Positions 1-6,850 of a DNA stretch of 7,051 nucleotides are shown here, in pieces; the stretch's first letter is position 1; the number at the start of each line of letters is the position of its first letter. A model generated the notes under the pieces. It searched no databases, had not been told where the DNA came from, and saw nothing but the letters and a program-made list of their open reading frames with translations. A program made the position numbers and the translations under genes. The DNA is from Alistipes sp. CAG:831 (GTDB lineage Bacteria; Bacteroidota; Bacteroidia; Bacteroidales; UBA932). The stretch lies in the NCBI GenBank assembly GCA_000432775.1, contig HF990402.1, positions 3,430 through 10,480 on the forward strand, written 5' to 3'.

Positions 1-1094
1 TCTATCTGCTCCGGCGTGGGTACCAGACTCCTGTTCTCAATTCTGGGATAAGCGGCCGTAATATCCACAGTGTATTCACGGTCTCCCTCCCTCTCGGACG
101 GCAGTACCTCGCACTCTCGACGCACATACCTTTTCACATCCACTGTGGCCCGCACTCCCTCTCCGTCTCCGACCAGGCTGCACGGCCCGCTCACACAGGC
201 ATTCTCGCACATATTCATCTCGAAGAACACTCCGCTGACCTTGTCGATGTGCTCCAGGGTATTGACACAGTTCTGCGGACCGTCCACAGCCACATAGTCA
301 TAGCCCTGGGGACGGGCCTCGAAGGAATGGATGATGCCGCGGCGTATCGGATAGGACTTGCTGCGGTTGGCAGGAGCCTCCCCGGAAATGCCGGTACACC
401 CGTATCTCTCTCCCTCCAGGGCCACGGTATCCGGCAGGGGGAAGGTCAGTCCCCTCTCCACCATCAGCCGCCGCAGGTCCTCGAAGGTCAGCACTCCTGA
501 GATAAGGCCGCTCTCCTTCGCCTCCCTCTTCTTGGCTATGCACGGGCCAATGAATATCACCTTGCAACCGGGGAATCTCTGTCTCAGTATCTTGGCATGG
601 GCAATCATCGGAGAGTCTACCGGCGCAAGGTACTTCAGGGCATCCGGATGGTACTCCTGGATGAGGCGGCAGAGAGCAGGACAGGCAGAGGTGATGAAAT
701 TCTTATACTGCCCTGTGGCAATGCACTTTGCGTATTCCTTGGTCACAGCATTGGCTCCTACGGCGGTCTCCTCGGCGAAGGCAAAGCCGAGCTTGAGCAG
801 CACGGCCTCCATCTGAGCGAAGCTCTGAAGACGGAAGGACGATATGAACGAAGGCGCAATGCTCGCCACCACATTGTCCCCGGAAAGCAGGAGAGCATCC
901 ACCTCGTCTTTCTCACTGTGGACAATCTTTGCATTCTGAGGACAGACCACAGTGCAGCGTCCGCAGAGGATACACCTTTCCTTGATGATCTGGGCCTGAT
1001 GGTTCTTGACCTCAATGGCCTTTACCGGGCACTCCCTGAGACATTTGTAACAGTCCTTGCACCGGGCTTTCTTAAACTCGAGATATTCTTTCAT
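1..1094 (-). CDS. [FeFe]-hydrogenase H-cluster domain protein, probably sensory (HydS-like), 3' end outside window
   Basis: Iron-only hydrogenase homologue; 364 codons are visible and the C-terminus lies beyond the left edge. The N-terminus is a 2[4Fe-4S] ferredoxin domain: C12-x2-C15-x2-C18-x3-C22-P and C41-x2-C44-x2-C47-x3-C51-P. The H-cluster domain follows (about residues 73-310) with the three signature motifs: TSACP (ligand C138), IGPCIAKK (C185, K188) and MCENAC (C296, C300). So all four cysteines that would hold the H-cluster [4Fe-4S] centre are present. The usual proton-relay cysteine just before C138 is Ala137, and the usual Met of the MPC motif is Gly183; the family knowledge that such changes occur in sensory hydrogenases suggests H2 or redox sensing rather than bulk H2 turnover. 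The tail after residue 310 resembles the linker that in such proteins leads to another Fe-S domain and often a PAS domain (inference). The ATG is fixed by an in-frame TGA at 1109-1107. It lies 30 bp after the ferredoxin gene, and the protein is predicted cytoplasmic. HydE/F/G maturases are not in the window. Confidence 0.9.
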   Translation of the reverse strand, partial: MKEYLEFKKARCKDCYKCLRECPVKAIEVKNHQAQIIKERCILCGRCTVVCPQNAKIVHSEKDEVDALLLSGDNVVASIAPSFISSFRLQSFAQMEAVLLKLGFAFAEETAVGANAVTKEYAKCIATGQYKNFITSACPALCRLIQEYHPDALKYLAPVDSPMIAHAKILRQRFPGCKVIFIGPCIAKKREAKESGLISGVLTFEDLRRLMVERGLTFPLPDTVALEGERYGCTGISGEAPANRSKSYPIRRGIIHSFEARPQGYDYVAVDGPQNCVNTLEHIDKVSGVFFEMNMCENACVSGPCSLVGDGEGVRATVDVKRYVRRECEVLPSEREGDREYTVDITAAYPRIENRSLVPTPEQI

Positions 1095-1124
1095 AAGTCT
1101 GGATTGTCAGTAGCGCGGCCCTCA

Positions 1125-1403
1125 TTACGGCTGGGGCAGGCCGAGTCGGGGATATATTTCCGTGAGGAATTTTTCCTCGATATTGTCCTTATTCACACAC
1201 CGGACGAACACGTCCGCGGAGCCGTCGAGGGCCTCCTCGGTCCTCATGACGACCCCGTCGGCGCACTGTCCGAAACAGAAACTGGCCTGAAGCTCGATGA
1301 GATCCTCCACATCGTACTTACGCAGCATCTCCTTCATACCTTCGACCACGTCGTAGGAGCCTTTGAGGTGACAGGAACTTCCTATGCAGATTTTAACTAT
1401 CAT
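1125..1403 (-). CDS. Thioredoxin-fold (2Fe-2S) ferredoxin, NuoE-like hydrogenase partner
   Basis: A 92-residue single-domain protein of the thioredoxin-like [2Fe-2S] ferredoxin family (related to NuoE/HoxE and the 24-kDa subunit of complex I). The cluster ligands are visible as C6-x4-C11 near the N-terminus (IGSSC context) and C43-x3-C47 (SFCFGQC), the pattern and spacing expected for this fold. It has no N-terminal helical extension as in full NuoE, no signal peptide and no membrane segment. It ends 30 bp before the hydrogenase gene and begins 21 bp after the M24 peptidase gene, so it is probably co-transcribed with both. In related genomes such small ferredoxins sit beside [FeFe]-hydrogenases and are thought to pass electrons to or from them; the adjacency supports that here, but the partner is inferred. 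Confidence in the fold is high, in the exact role moderate. Confidence 0.88.
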   Translation of the reverse strand: MIVKICIGSSCHLKGSYDVVEGMKEMLRKYDVEDLIELQASFCFGQCADGVVMRTEEALDGSADVFVRCVNKDNIEEKFLTEIYPRLGLPQP

Positions 1404-1424
1404 TATCCTGTGTTGTATCGCGGA

Positions 1425-2822
1425 TTACTGTTTCATTGCCTCCACCTCTTCGGCCGTCATGGGCTTGTAGAGCTTGCCGAGCCGGCGTTTCCCGTCCGGA
1501 GTGATTAGGTAGTCCTCCTCGTTGCGCAGGCCGCCGAAGCCCTTGAACTTCTCGATCTCGTCGTAGTTGAGGAAGTCCTTGAACTTACCCTGGCTCCGCC
1601 ACAGGTCGATGAGTTCCGGAATGAAGTAGATACCGGGCTCGATGGTGAGCACGAAGCCCGGCTCCAGAGAACGGGCCAGACGGAGGGACTTGAAACCGAA
1701 AGTGGCGCTCTTCGGATGGCCGTCATAGCCTACCCAGACCTCACCCAGATTCTCCATGTCGTGCACGTCCAGACCCATCATATGACCCAGACCGCAGGGG
1801 AAGAAAATGGCGTAGGCACCCTCGCGGGCCACCTCGGCGGGATCTCCGGTCACCAGACCGATACTCTTGAGATCAGCGGCGATGGTCTCGGCAGCCTTGA
1901 GGTGTATGTCCCTGAATGCCACGCCGGGCCTGAGGGCATCCACGGCAGCCATATGCGCGTGCAGGGCCATGTCATAGATCATCCGCTGCTGATCTGTGAA
2001 CCGCTTGCCGACAGGAGCGGTGGAAGAGAGGTCTCCGGCATAATGCATGGAATTCTCGGCTCCGGCATCGAGCAGGAAGAGGTCTCCTTCCTGAAGGATA
2101 TTGCCGTGGTAATGGTTGTGCAGGGTCTGGCCGTTGATCGTGGCGATGACCGGGAACGACAGGCCGGCACCCTTGCGCAGGGCTATCTCCGTTACGGCAG
2201 ATGCCACCTCGGCCTCGGATATGCCGGGACGCACCATCTGCATCATGGTCCGGTGCATCTCCACGGATATATCCACCGCCTCCTCAATCTGGTCAATCTC
2301 GGCCGGACTCTTATGGTTTCTCATATTGACCACGGACTTGACGAACGGTACGGACACGTTCTCGGACTGAGCCTGCTCCGGAAGTCCGGTAAGGTCGAAA
2401 ATCTTGAGAGTGTGCTCGGGTCTGTAGGCCGGGAGGAAATGCACCATCCTACCCTTGTTCATGGCCCTCTGCACCTGGTCCTTCAGCTTGGCTGCCGGTT
2501 CCGTCCTGTCTACGCCGGCTTTGTCGCATTTCTCCCGGAGAGTCGGCTGACTGCCCATCCATACTATGTCGTCTATCGTCAGCTCGTCGCCGAATACTGT
2601 GGAGACACCCTCGTCGATATCCACCAGCGCTGCCAGTCCGGGGAAATCCAGACCGAAGAAATAGAGGAAGGTGGAGTCCTGACGGTAGGGATAGGTGTTG
2701 TCGGTGTAGTTCATCCCGGACTCGTCATTGCCCAGGAAGAGCAGGAGACCTGTCTCGCCGTGATACTTCATATCGGCTACCAGACGGGCTCTCCTCTCGA
2801 TATAAGTCTCTCTTGAAAACAT
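1425..2822 (-). CDS. Aminopeptidase P family (M24B) metallopeptidase, Xaa-Pro type
   Basis: A 465-residue cytoplasmic metallopeptidase that should hydrolyse the bond between any N-terminal residue and proline, either in oligopeptides (aminopeptidase P) or in dipeptides (prolidase). Residues 1-135 form the AMP_N domain and about 170-450 the pita-bread M24 domain. All five dinuclear-metal ligands are identifiable: D252 (LLDAGAE), D264 (YAGDLSST), H347 (GLGHMMGLDVHD), E395 (TIEPGIYF) and E435 (LRNEEDYLIT). H235 in the TLHNHYHGN segment and H354 match the conserved catalytic histidines. There is one extra residue between the two Asp ligands relative to E. coli PepP, and an insertion around residues 401-428 (ELIDLWRSQGKFKDF) like those in Bacteroidetes homologues. 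Length is normal and there is no signal peptide. The ATG is preceded by an AT-rich leader with a TATCTTTG -7 box 30 bp upstream. It is the first gene of the probable operon with the ferredoxin and hydrogenase. Aminopeptidase P versus prolidase cannot be settled from sequence alone. Confidence 0.93.
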   Translation of the reverse strand: MFSRETYIERRARLVADMKYHGETGLLLFLGNDESGMNYTDNTYPYRQDSTFLYFFGLDFPGLAALVDIDEGVSTVFGDELTIDDIVWMGSQPTLREKCDKAGVDRTEPAAKLKDQVQRAMNKGRMVHFLPAYRPEHTLKIFDLTGLPEQAQSENVSVPFVKSVVNMRNHKSPAEIDQIEEAVDISVEMHRTMMQMVRPGISEAEVASAVTEIALRKGAGLSFPVIATINGQTLHNHYHGNILQEGDLFLLDAGAENSMHYAGDLSSTAPVGKRFTDQQRMIYDMALHAHMAAVDALRPGVAFRDIHLKAAETIAADLKSIGLVTGDPAEVAREGAYAIFFPCGLGHMMGLDVHDMENLGEVWVGYDGHPKSATFGFKSLRLARSLEPGFVLTIEPGIYFIPELIDLWRSQGKFKDFLNYDEIEKFKGFGGLRNEEDYLITPDGKRRLGKLYKPMTAEEVEAMKQ

Positions 2823-2851
2823 GGCAGTATTTTTATAGGTTGTACTGACTT

Positions 2852-2859
2852 CAAAGATA
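2852..2859 (-). promoter_or_regulatory. Bacteroidetes-type -7 box for the minus-strand operon
   Basis: On the minus strand this reads TATCTTTG, an exact match to the Bacteroidetes sigma-ABfr consensus TAnnTTTG, in the AT-rich gap between the two divergent operons. It would start transcription a few bases downstream, leaving a short leader of roughly 20-25 nt before the M24 peptidase ATG at 2822. No convincing TTTG -33 box lies at the usual spacing, which is common for these promoters. No Shine-Dalgarno sequence is present. Confidence 0.6.
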
Positions 2860-2880
2860 CGAATTATAATTTATTTTACC

Positions 2881-2888
2881 TACATTTG
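2881..2888 (+). promoter_or_regulatory. Bacteroidetes-type -7 box for the asparaginase-DPP IV operon
   Basis: TACATTTG, an exact match to the TAnnTTTG consensus, 28 bp before the ATG at 2917. The leader that follows is AT-rich (atttaaaataaaa) and lacks a Shine-Dalgarno sequence, as is usual in Bacteroidetes. A -33 box is not obvious. The two opposite -7 boxes are only 21 bp apart, so the two polymerase sites overlap and may compete or share a regulator. Confidence 0.6.
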
Positions 2889-2916
2889 TGTCATCACTCA
2901 ATTTAAAATAAAACCG

Positions 2917-3954
2917 ATGAAAAAAAGATTTTTCCTGTCAGCTGTCCCGGTCCTGGCTCTTGCCATCGCGGGATGCGGAAACCGCACCGAAAGCGCGGAC
3001 ACACATCATTCACCTGACCCTCAGAGGGAATACGTCATCGTCGTGCACGGAGGAGCCGGAGAAATGGGCTCCCAGGCCGACAATCCCGAAATAGCCGGGA
3101 AATACTACTCCGCCCTCGACACCGCCCTGAACATAGGACGCGAGGTACTTGACGGAGGCGGCAACGGCACCGAGGCCGTAAAGGCAGTCATCCGCTATTT
3201 CGAGAGCAATCCTCTGTTCAATGCAGGAGTAGGAGCCACAATATCGGCAGAAGGCTACTTCGAGCTGGACGCCGCCATCATGGAAGGCAAGGACCTCAGT
3301 GCAGGTGCGGTAGCCGGAGTGCGCCACGTCAAGCATCCCATTGACGCCGCATACGCCGTAAAGACCGCCTCTCCCCATGTAATGCTCAGCGGGACCGGTG
3401 CCGACCGATTCGCCGAGGAGCAGGGTCTCGAGACCGTGGAGGACAATAAGTATTTCGCCACCCCGAAAACCATGAAGTGGGTGAAGGAATTCCAGGCCAA
3501 ATCTAAGAAGAACGGCACAGTCGGATGTGTCGTGCTCGATTCCGAGGGCAACCTGACAGCCGGCACCAGCACGGGAGGTATGTTCGGCAAGAAATGGGGC
3601 CGCATAGGAGACTCCCCTGTGATCGGAGCAGGCACATACGCCGACAATGAAGGGGTTGCGGTCTCCTGCACCGGCCACGGCGAGTACTTTATCCGCCACT
3701 CCGTAGCATTCAACCTCAATGCCCGCTACAAATTCCTCGGCGAGAGTCTCGAGGAAGCCGCCAACCACATCATCTTCAATGAGCTGAACCGAGAGGAGGG
3801 CAACGGAGGACTTATCGCCGTAGACAAGGACGGGAACTTCACCATGCCTTTCAACTGCAGCGGAATGTACCGCGGATACCTTTATAAGGAAAAGGGTTCC
3901 GGAAAGGTGGTCGAGGGTTACGGCATCAGCGACAAGCTGATAGAAAAACAATAA
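2917..3954 (+). CDS. Isoaspartyl peptidase / L-asparaginase (Ntn-hydrolase, T2 family), lipoprotein
   Basis: A 345-residue plant-type asparaginase/beta-aspartyl dipeptidase. It hydrolyses isoaspartyl dipeptides and often L-asparagine, and matures by self-cleavage. Residues 1-20 are a lipoprotein signal peptide (MKKRFF, hydrophobic run, then IAGC with the acylated Cys at 20), so it is anchored in a membrane facing the periplasm or surface. Family landmarks are VHGGAG (43-48), LFNAGVGA (100-107), the autocleavage site NGTVGC with nucleophile T201, TSTGG (217-221), the substrate loop GRIGDSPVIGAGTYAD (228-243) and the TGHGE segment (252-256). Cleavage before T201 would give an alpha subunit of about 180 residues after lipid processing and a beta subunit of 145 residues. 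The residues after Cys20 are not clearly the acidic surface-export signal. The 22-bp gap to the DPP IV gene has no terminator, so the two are probably one operon. An alternative is an N4-(beta-N-acetylglucosaminyl)-L-asparaginase-like activity, which the same fold can support; the GTVG site favours isoaspartyl peptidase. Confidence 0.92.
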   Translation: MKKRFFLSAVPVLALAIAGCGNRTESADTHHSPDPQREYVIVVHGGAGEMGSQADNPEIAGKYYSALDTALNIGREVLDGGGNGTEAVKAVIRYFESNPLFNAGVGATISAEGYFELDAAIMEGKDLSAGAVAGVRHVKHPIDAAYAVKTASPHVMLSGTGADRFAEEQGLETVEDNKYFATPKTMKWVKEFQAKSKKNGTVGCVVLDSEGNLTAGTSTGGMFGKKWGRIGDSPVIGAGTYADNEGVAVSCTGHGEYFIRHSVAFNLNARYKFLGESLEEAANHIIFNELNREEGNGGLIAVDKDGNFTMPFNCSGMYRGYLYKEKGSGKVVEGYGISDKLIEKQ

Positions 3955-3976
3955 CTGTCAATTTCAGATAATCAAG

Positions 3977-6226
3977 ATGAAATATTCCGGATTCCTATCT
4001 GCGGCAGCTGCCATACTGATGGCCTCCGCCACTGTCCCGGTACAGGCACAAAACCAGAAGCTGACCCTCGAGGACATATACAAGAACTACGAATACTCAG
4101 CCAAAGGCGTAAGCGCCTTCCGCTGGGCCGGGGACGGACACTCATTCCTCACCATAGAGAAGGATGCCGCCACCGGAGGACAGAACATAGTCCTCAACGA
4201 CATCAGGACAGGTGAGAAGACAGTCACGGTAGCCGCATCCTCGCTCATACCCGAAGGATGGGACCGTCCGCTGACCATCAACGGCTACAGCTGGTCGCCC
4301 GACGGCTCGCAGCTGATGATCTACACGGATGCCCAGCGGGTCTGGAGAACAGCCAAGAGAGGCAACTACTGGCTGTACACCCCTGCGACCGGAGAGCTGC
4401 GCCAGCTCGGCATGGAGAACTTCGAGCCATGCTGGATGCAGTTCGCCAAATTCTCCCCTGACGGGAGCAAGGCCGCATACGTCTACAAGAACAATCTCTA
4501 CGTCGAGGACCTCGCCGACGGCTCTGTCCGCCAGCTGACCTCTGACGGCAACGACGAGATCATCAACGGCCAGTTCGACTGGGTATACGAGGAGGAGCTG
4601 CACCAGCAGGACGGCTGGCGCTGGAGTCCTGACAGCCGCAGCATAGCCTACTGGCAGTTCGACACCAGGGGCACCGGCACCTTCTACATGATCGACAACA
4701 TCGACTCGATATACTCCACAGTCATTCCCCTGCCCTACCCCAAGGCCGGCACCACCAACTCGGCAGCCCGCATCGGAGTGGTGGACGTAGACTTTGACGC
4801 AGCTGACGGGCCGGAGACCCGCTGGTTCGAGTTCGAAGGCGACCCCAGAGAGCACTACCTGGCCCGCATGGAGTTCGTACCAGGCTCCGACGAAGTGATG
4901 ATCCAGAGACTCAACCGCGCCCAGAATACGAACTGGGTCTACTACGGCAATATCCGGACAATGGAACTTGTATCCGTGCTCACCGAGACCGACGAGGCTT
5001 TCCTGGACGTGCATGACGACATCGTATGGCTCGAGGACGGCAAGTACTTCACCTGGACCAGCGAGAGGGACGGATGGAGACATCTTTACCGCGTATCCCG
5101 CGACGGCAGCGAGATATCCTTGATAACCAAGGGGGATTTCGACTATGAGAGCATAGTCCGCATCGACCCCGAAGGCGGCTGGGTCTACTACATCGCCACT
5201 CCCGACAGCCCGATTGACCGCTACCTCTACCGCAGCCGCCTGGACGGCAAGGGCGAGGCCGAGAGGCTGACACCGGCTGACGCTCCCGCAGGGCACCACT
5301 ACTACAACATCTCCCCGGACGCAAAGTACGCCATGCACACCTTCAGCAACAGCGAGACACCTACCGTCTACGAGATAATATCCCTGCCCAGGCACAAAAA
5401 CGTGCGCCTGCTCGAGGACAACCATGAGCTGGCCGCCAAGTTCGCCGCCCTCGGATGCAGTCCCAAGGAATTTTTCCGCGTGGACATAGGCGACATAGAA
5501 CTGGACGGATGGATGATCAAGCCGGCCGGATTCGACCCCACACAGAAATATCCCGTAATCTTCTTCGTCTACGGAGAGCCCTGGCAGTCCACTGTCCAGA
5601 ACTCGTGGAGCGGAGGTGACCTCTGGAGCAGGTTCCTCGCCCAGCAGGGCTATGTGGTCATGAGCGTGGATCCTCGCGGAACAGCGACTCCGAGGGGACA
5701 CGAATGGCGCAAATGCGTCTACGGCAAGATCGGCATCCTGCCCATTGAGGACCATGCAGCCGCCGTCACCCGACTCATGCAGACCTACAGCTTCATGGAC
5801 CCTGACCGCATCGGCATCTGGGGATGGAGCGGCGGCGGCTCGTCCACGGCCCACCTCATGTTCAAGCACCCCGACATCTACTCCACCGGCATCGCAGTGG
5901 CCGGAGTATACTCCCTCTACCTCTACGACACCATCTACCAGGAAAGGTACTCGGGCATACCATCGCTCAACCCGCAGAGCTACCACGACGGCTCAGCCAT
6001 CAACTTCGCGGGCGGACTCGAGGGAGACCTGCTGCTGATCCACGGCACGGGCGACGACAACGTACACTACCAGTGCTGCGAGATGCTGGTCAATGAACTG
6101 ATCAGGCAGAACAAGATGTTCTACCAGCTATCCTACCCCATGCGTACCCACAGCATATCGGAGAGGGACAACACCACGTACCATCTGTATCAGTCCATGT
6201 ACAAGTTCTGGGAGGAACATCTGTAG
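3977..6226 (+). CDS. Dipeptidyl peptidase IV (S9B serine peptidase), secreted
   Basis: A 749-residue prolyl dipeptidase that removes Xaa-Pro (and Xaa-Ala) dipeptides from peptide N-termini. Residues 1-24 are a Sec signal peptide with a likely cleavage after VQA, placing the enzyme in the periplasm. The beta-propeller (about 100-470) contains DWVYEEEL (201-208); E206 and E207 correspond to the double-Glu motif that holds the substrate amino terminus and distinguishes DPP IV from other S9 enzymes. The alpha/beta-hydrolase domain (about 500-749) carries the catalytic triad S618 (GWSGGG), D693 (GTGDDNVH) and H725 (RTHSIS), the oxyanion tyrosine Y532 in VYGEPWQ, and N695. Length matches bacterial DPP IV. 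It follows the lipoprotein isoaspartyl peptidase by 22 bp and is followed 34 bp later by a strong terminator, so it is the last gene of the operon. No catalytic residue is missing and no frameshift is seen. The presence of the Glu pair makes a prolyl tripeptidyl or acylaminoacyl peptidase less likely. Confidence 0.95.
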   Translation: MKYSGFLSAAAAILMASATVPVQAQNQKLTLEDIYKNYEYSAKGVSAFRWAGDGHSFLTIEKDAATGGQNIVLNDIRTGEKTVTVAASSLIPEGWDRPLTINGYSWSPDGSQLMIYTDAQRVWRTAKRGNYWLYTPATGELRQLGMENFEPCWMQFAKFSPDGSKAAYVYKNNLYVEDLADGSVRQLTSDGNDEIINGQFDWVYEEELHQQDGWRWSPDSRSIAYWQFDTRGTGTFYMIDNIDSIYSTVIPLPYPKAGTTNSAARIGVVDVDFDAADGPETRWFEFEGDPREHYLARMEFVPGSDEVMIQRLNRAQNTNWVYYGNIRTMELVSVLTETDEAFLDVHDDIVWLEDGKYFTWTSERDGWRHLYRVSRDGSEISLITKGDFDYESIVRIDPEGGWVYYIATPDSPIDRYLYRSRLDGKGEAERLTPADAPAGHHYYNISPDAKYAMHTFSNSETPTVYEIISLPRHKNVRLLEDNHELAAKFAALGCSPKEFFRVDIGDIELDGWMIKPAGFDPTQKYPVIFFVYGEPWQSTVQNSWSGGDLWSRFLAQQGYVVMSVDPRGTATPRGHEWRKCVYGKIGILPIEDHAAAVTRLMQTYSFMDPDRIGIWGWSGGGSSTAHLMFKHPDIYSTGIAVAGVYSLYLYDTIYQERYSGIPSLNPQSYHDGSAINFAGGLEGDLLLIHGTGDDNVHYQCCEMLVNELIRQNKMFYQLSYPMRTHSISERDNTTYHLYQSMYKFWEEHL

Positions 6227-6260
6227 CGGCAACTGCAGAAAAGACACTACGTAGATACAC

Positions 6261-6313
6261 TGCCGGTCGGGTTTCCGGCCCACCCCGTCGGGAACTCAAC
6301 CGGCATACTTTTT
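6261..6313 (+). terminator. Rho-independent terminator of the asparaginase-DPP IV operon
   Basis: A long hairpin: arm 6261-6279 pairs with 6287-6305 over 19 positions, with one C-A mismatch and three G-U wobbles, starting with seven clean pairs (TGCCGGT with ACCGGCA) and closing a 7-nt loop CCACCCC. It is followed after three bases by a run of five T (6309-6313). It begins 34 bp after the DPP IV stop codon, as expected for the operon end. Confidence 0.85.
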
Positions 6314-6415
6314 CCATCTAATCTTATCCTCCATATCTGATGATGCAGAGAATGATTATCCGCAAACTTACCCCCGACAAATTGAATAACATCGAAGACA
6401 GAAAGACAGTCCTTA

Positions 6416-6430
6416 TGTACAATTTGTACA
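6416..6430. repeat. Perfect 15-bp palindrome, possible operator
   Basis: TGTACAATTTGTACA consists of 7-bp inverted arms around a single central T. It lies in non-coding DNA about 100 bp beyond the DPP IV terminator and about 500 bp before the PAS gene. Its size and odd-centred symmetry fit a binding site for a dimeric regulator, but no promoter element is adjacent, so the role is unproven. It also falls inside a 34-codon ORF (6340-6444, plus strand), which is too short and unsupported to call. Confidence 0.4.
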
Positions 6431-6460
6431 GTCCCTTGGCCTAACTTACCACGATGATTC

Positions 6461-6641
6461 ACCACTATGCATTTTCGTTATATTGCAATCCACTCACTGT
6501 CAACAACTTCCCAAATCATAAAAATGTAAGAAGGACGGAAATATCGCTAAAAAGGGGCCTTTTAAGGGCTTCTTACATTTTACGATTTTACAAATATCCT
6601 GATTACCAACATTTTTCAACTTAACTAAAATGTATAGTGGT
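6461..6641. repeat. 181-bp element of two concentric inverted repeats (MITE-like or structured RNA)
   Basis: The outer arms 6461-6485 and 6617-6641 are inverted copies matching at 21 of 25 positions; the terminal 15 bp (ACCACTATGCATTTT against AAAATGTATAGTGGT) differ at one base only, which would be a G-U wobble in plus-strand RNA. The inner arms 6513-6533 and 6569-6588 are inverted copies with one mismatch and one extra A (TAAAAATGTAAGAAG against CTTCTTACATTTTA). Both pairs share the same centre near 6551. In the middle lies a small dyad, AAAAGGGGCCTTTT. About 27 bp between the outer and inner arms on each side do not pair. The motif TAAAATGTA or a close variant occurs in all four arms. No target-site duplication is obvious at the ends and no long coding frame fits. 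A MITE-like mobile repeat, a recombination site or a transcribed RNA structure are all possible. Confidence 0.6.
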
Positions 6642-6709
6642 TTTAGAAGAGGCTTCTTGCGGCCCAGGGGCATTTTTACGGATAGCCATTACGCAAAGTT
6701 TCCCCCACC

Positions 6710-6850
6710 TTTGGAGAGTGCTCCTGAAACTGCACAAACGGTACACTCCCCCAGGCCCGGGACCGGCTACGAGGTCACTGCTCACTACCTGCAGGACATG
6801 CAGCTGGCCTCATTCGGAAAGTGCTCCTGGAAACGGTACTAACGGTACGC
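6710..6850. repeat. Diverged direct repeat pair with three AACGGTAC motifs
   Basis: Copy one (6710-6746) and copy two (6813-6850) align over 38 columns with 31 identities and one gap. The core is GGAGAGTGCTCCTG against GGAAAGTGCTCCTG, ending in AACGGTAC in both. The octamer AACGGTAC occurs at 6737, 6832 and 6841; the last two are a tandem 9-bp repeat. The repeat lies in a GC-rich block (about 6650-6855) flanked by AT-rich DNA, upstream of the PAS gene. It could be an operator array, a small RNA or part of a dispersed genomic repeat. Two overlapping reading frames cross it (6630-6842 and 6637-6867), but neither resembles a known protein. Confidence 0.5.

Noticed and set aside
597..2816. Plus-strand frames 597-1508 (303 codons) and 1716-2816 (366 codons)
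   Set aside because: Both run antisense to the hydrogenase, ferredoxin and M24 genes and are His/Gly/Leu-rich without motifs.
3010..3951. 313-codon minus-strand frame opposite the isoaspartyl peptidase
   Set aside because: Antisense shadow of a well-supported gene; no recognisable domain.
4142..5986. 614-codon open frame on the minus strand opposite DPP IV
   Set aside because: It lies wholly antisense to a gene with complete catalytic motifs, shows no family motif and has the Val/Gly/Ala/Asp-rich composition expected when GC-rich codons are read backwards.
6340..6444. 34-codon plus-strand frame (MMQRMIIRKLTPDKLNNIED...)
   Set aside because: Composition is plausible for a small protein, but it is short, overlaps the palindrome and has no promoter or homology evidence.
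6247..6465. 72-codon minus-strand frame in the intergenic gap
   Set aside because: It spans the DPP IV terminator hairpin and the palindrome, has no recognisable similarity and no plausible promoter upstream; a TAAGTTTG box (6370-6363) lies inside the frame instead.
6513..6588. Inner inverted repeat as a simple intrinsic terminator
   Set aside because: No gene ends nearby on either strand, the loop is 35 nt, and the repeat is nested in a larger concentric dyad, so a plain terminator does not explain it.
6461..6641. CRISPR array or insertion sequence
   Set aside because: There are no regularly spaced direct repeats, no transposase frame and no clear target-site duplication.
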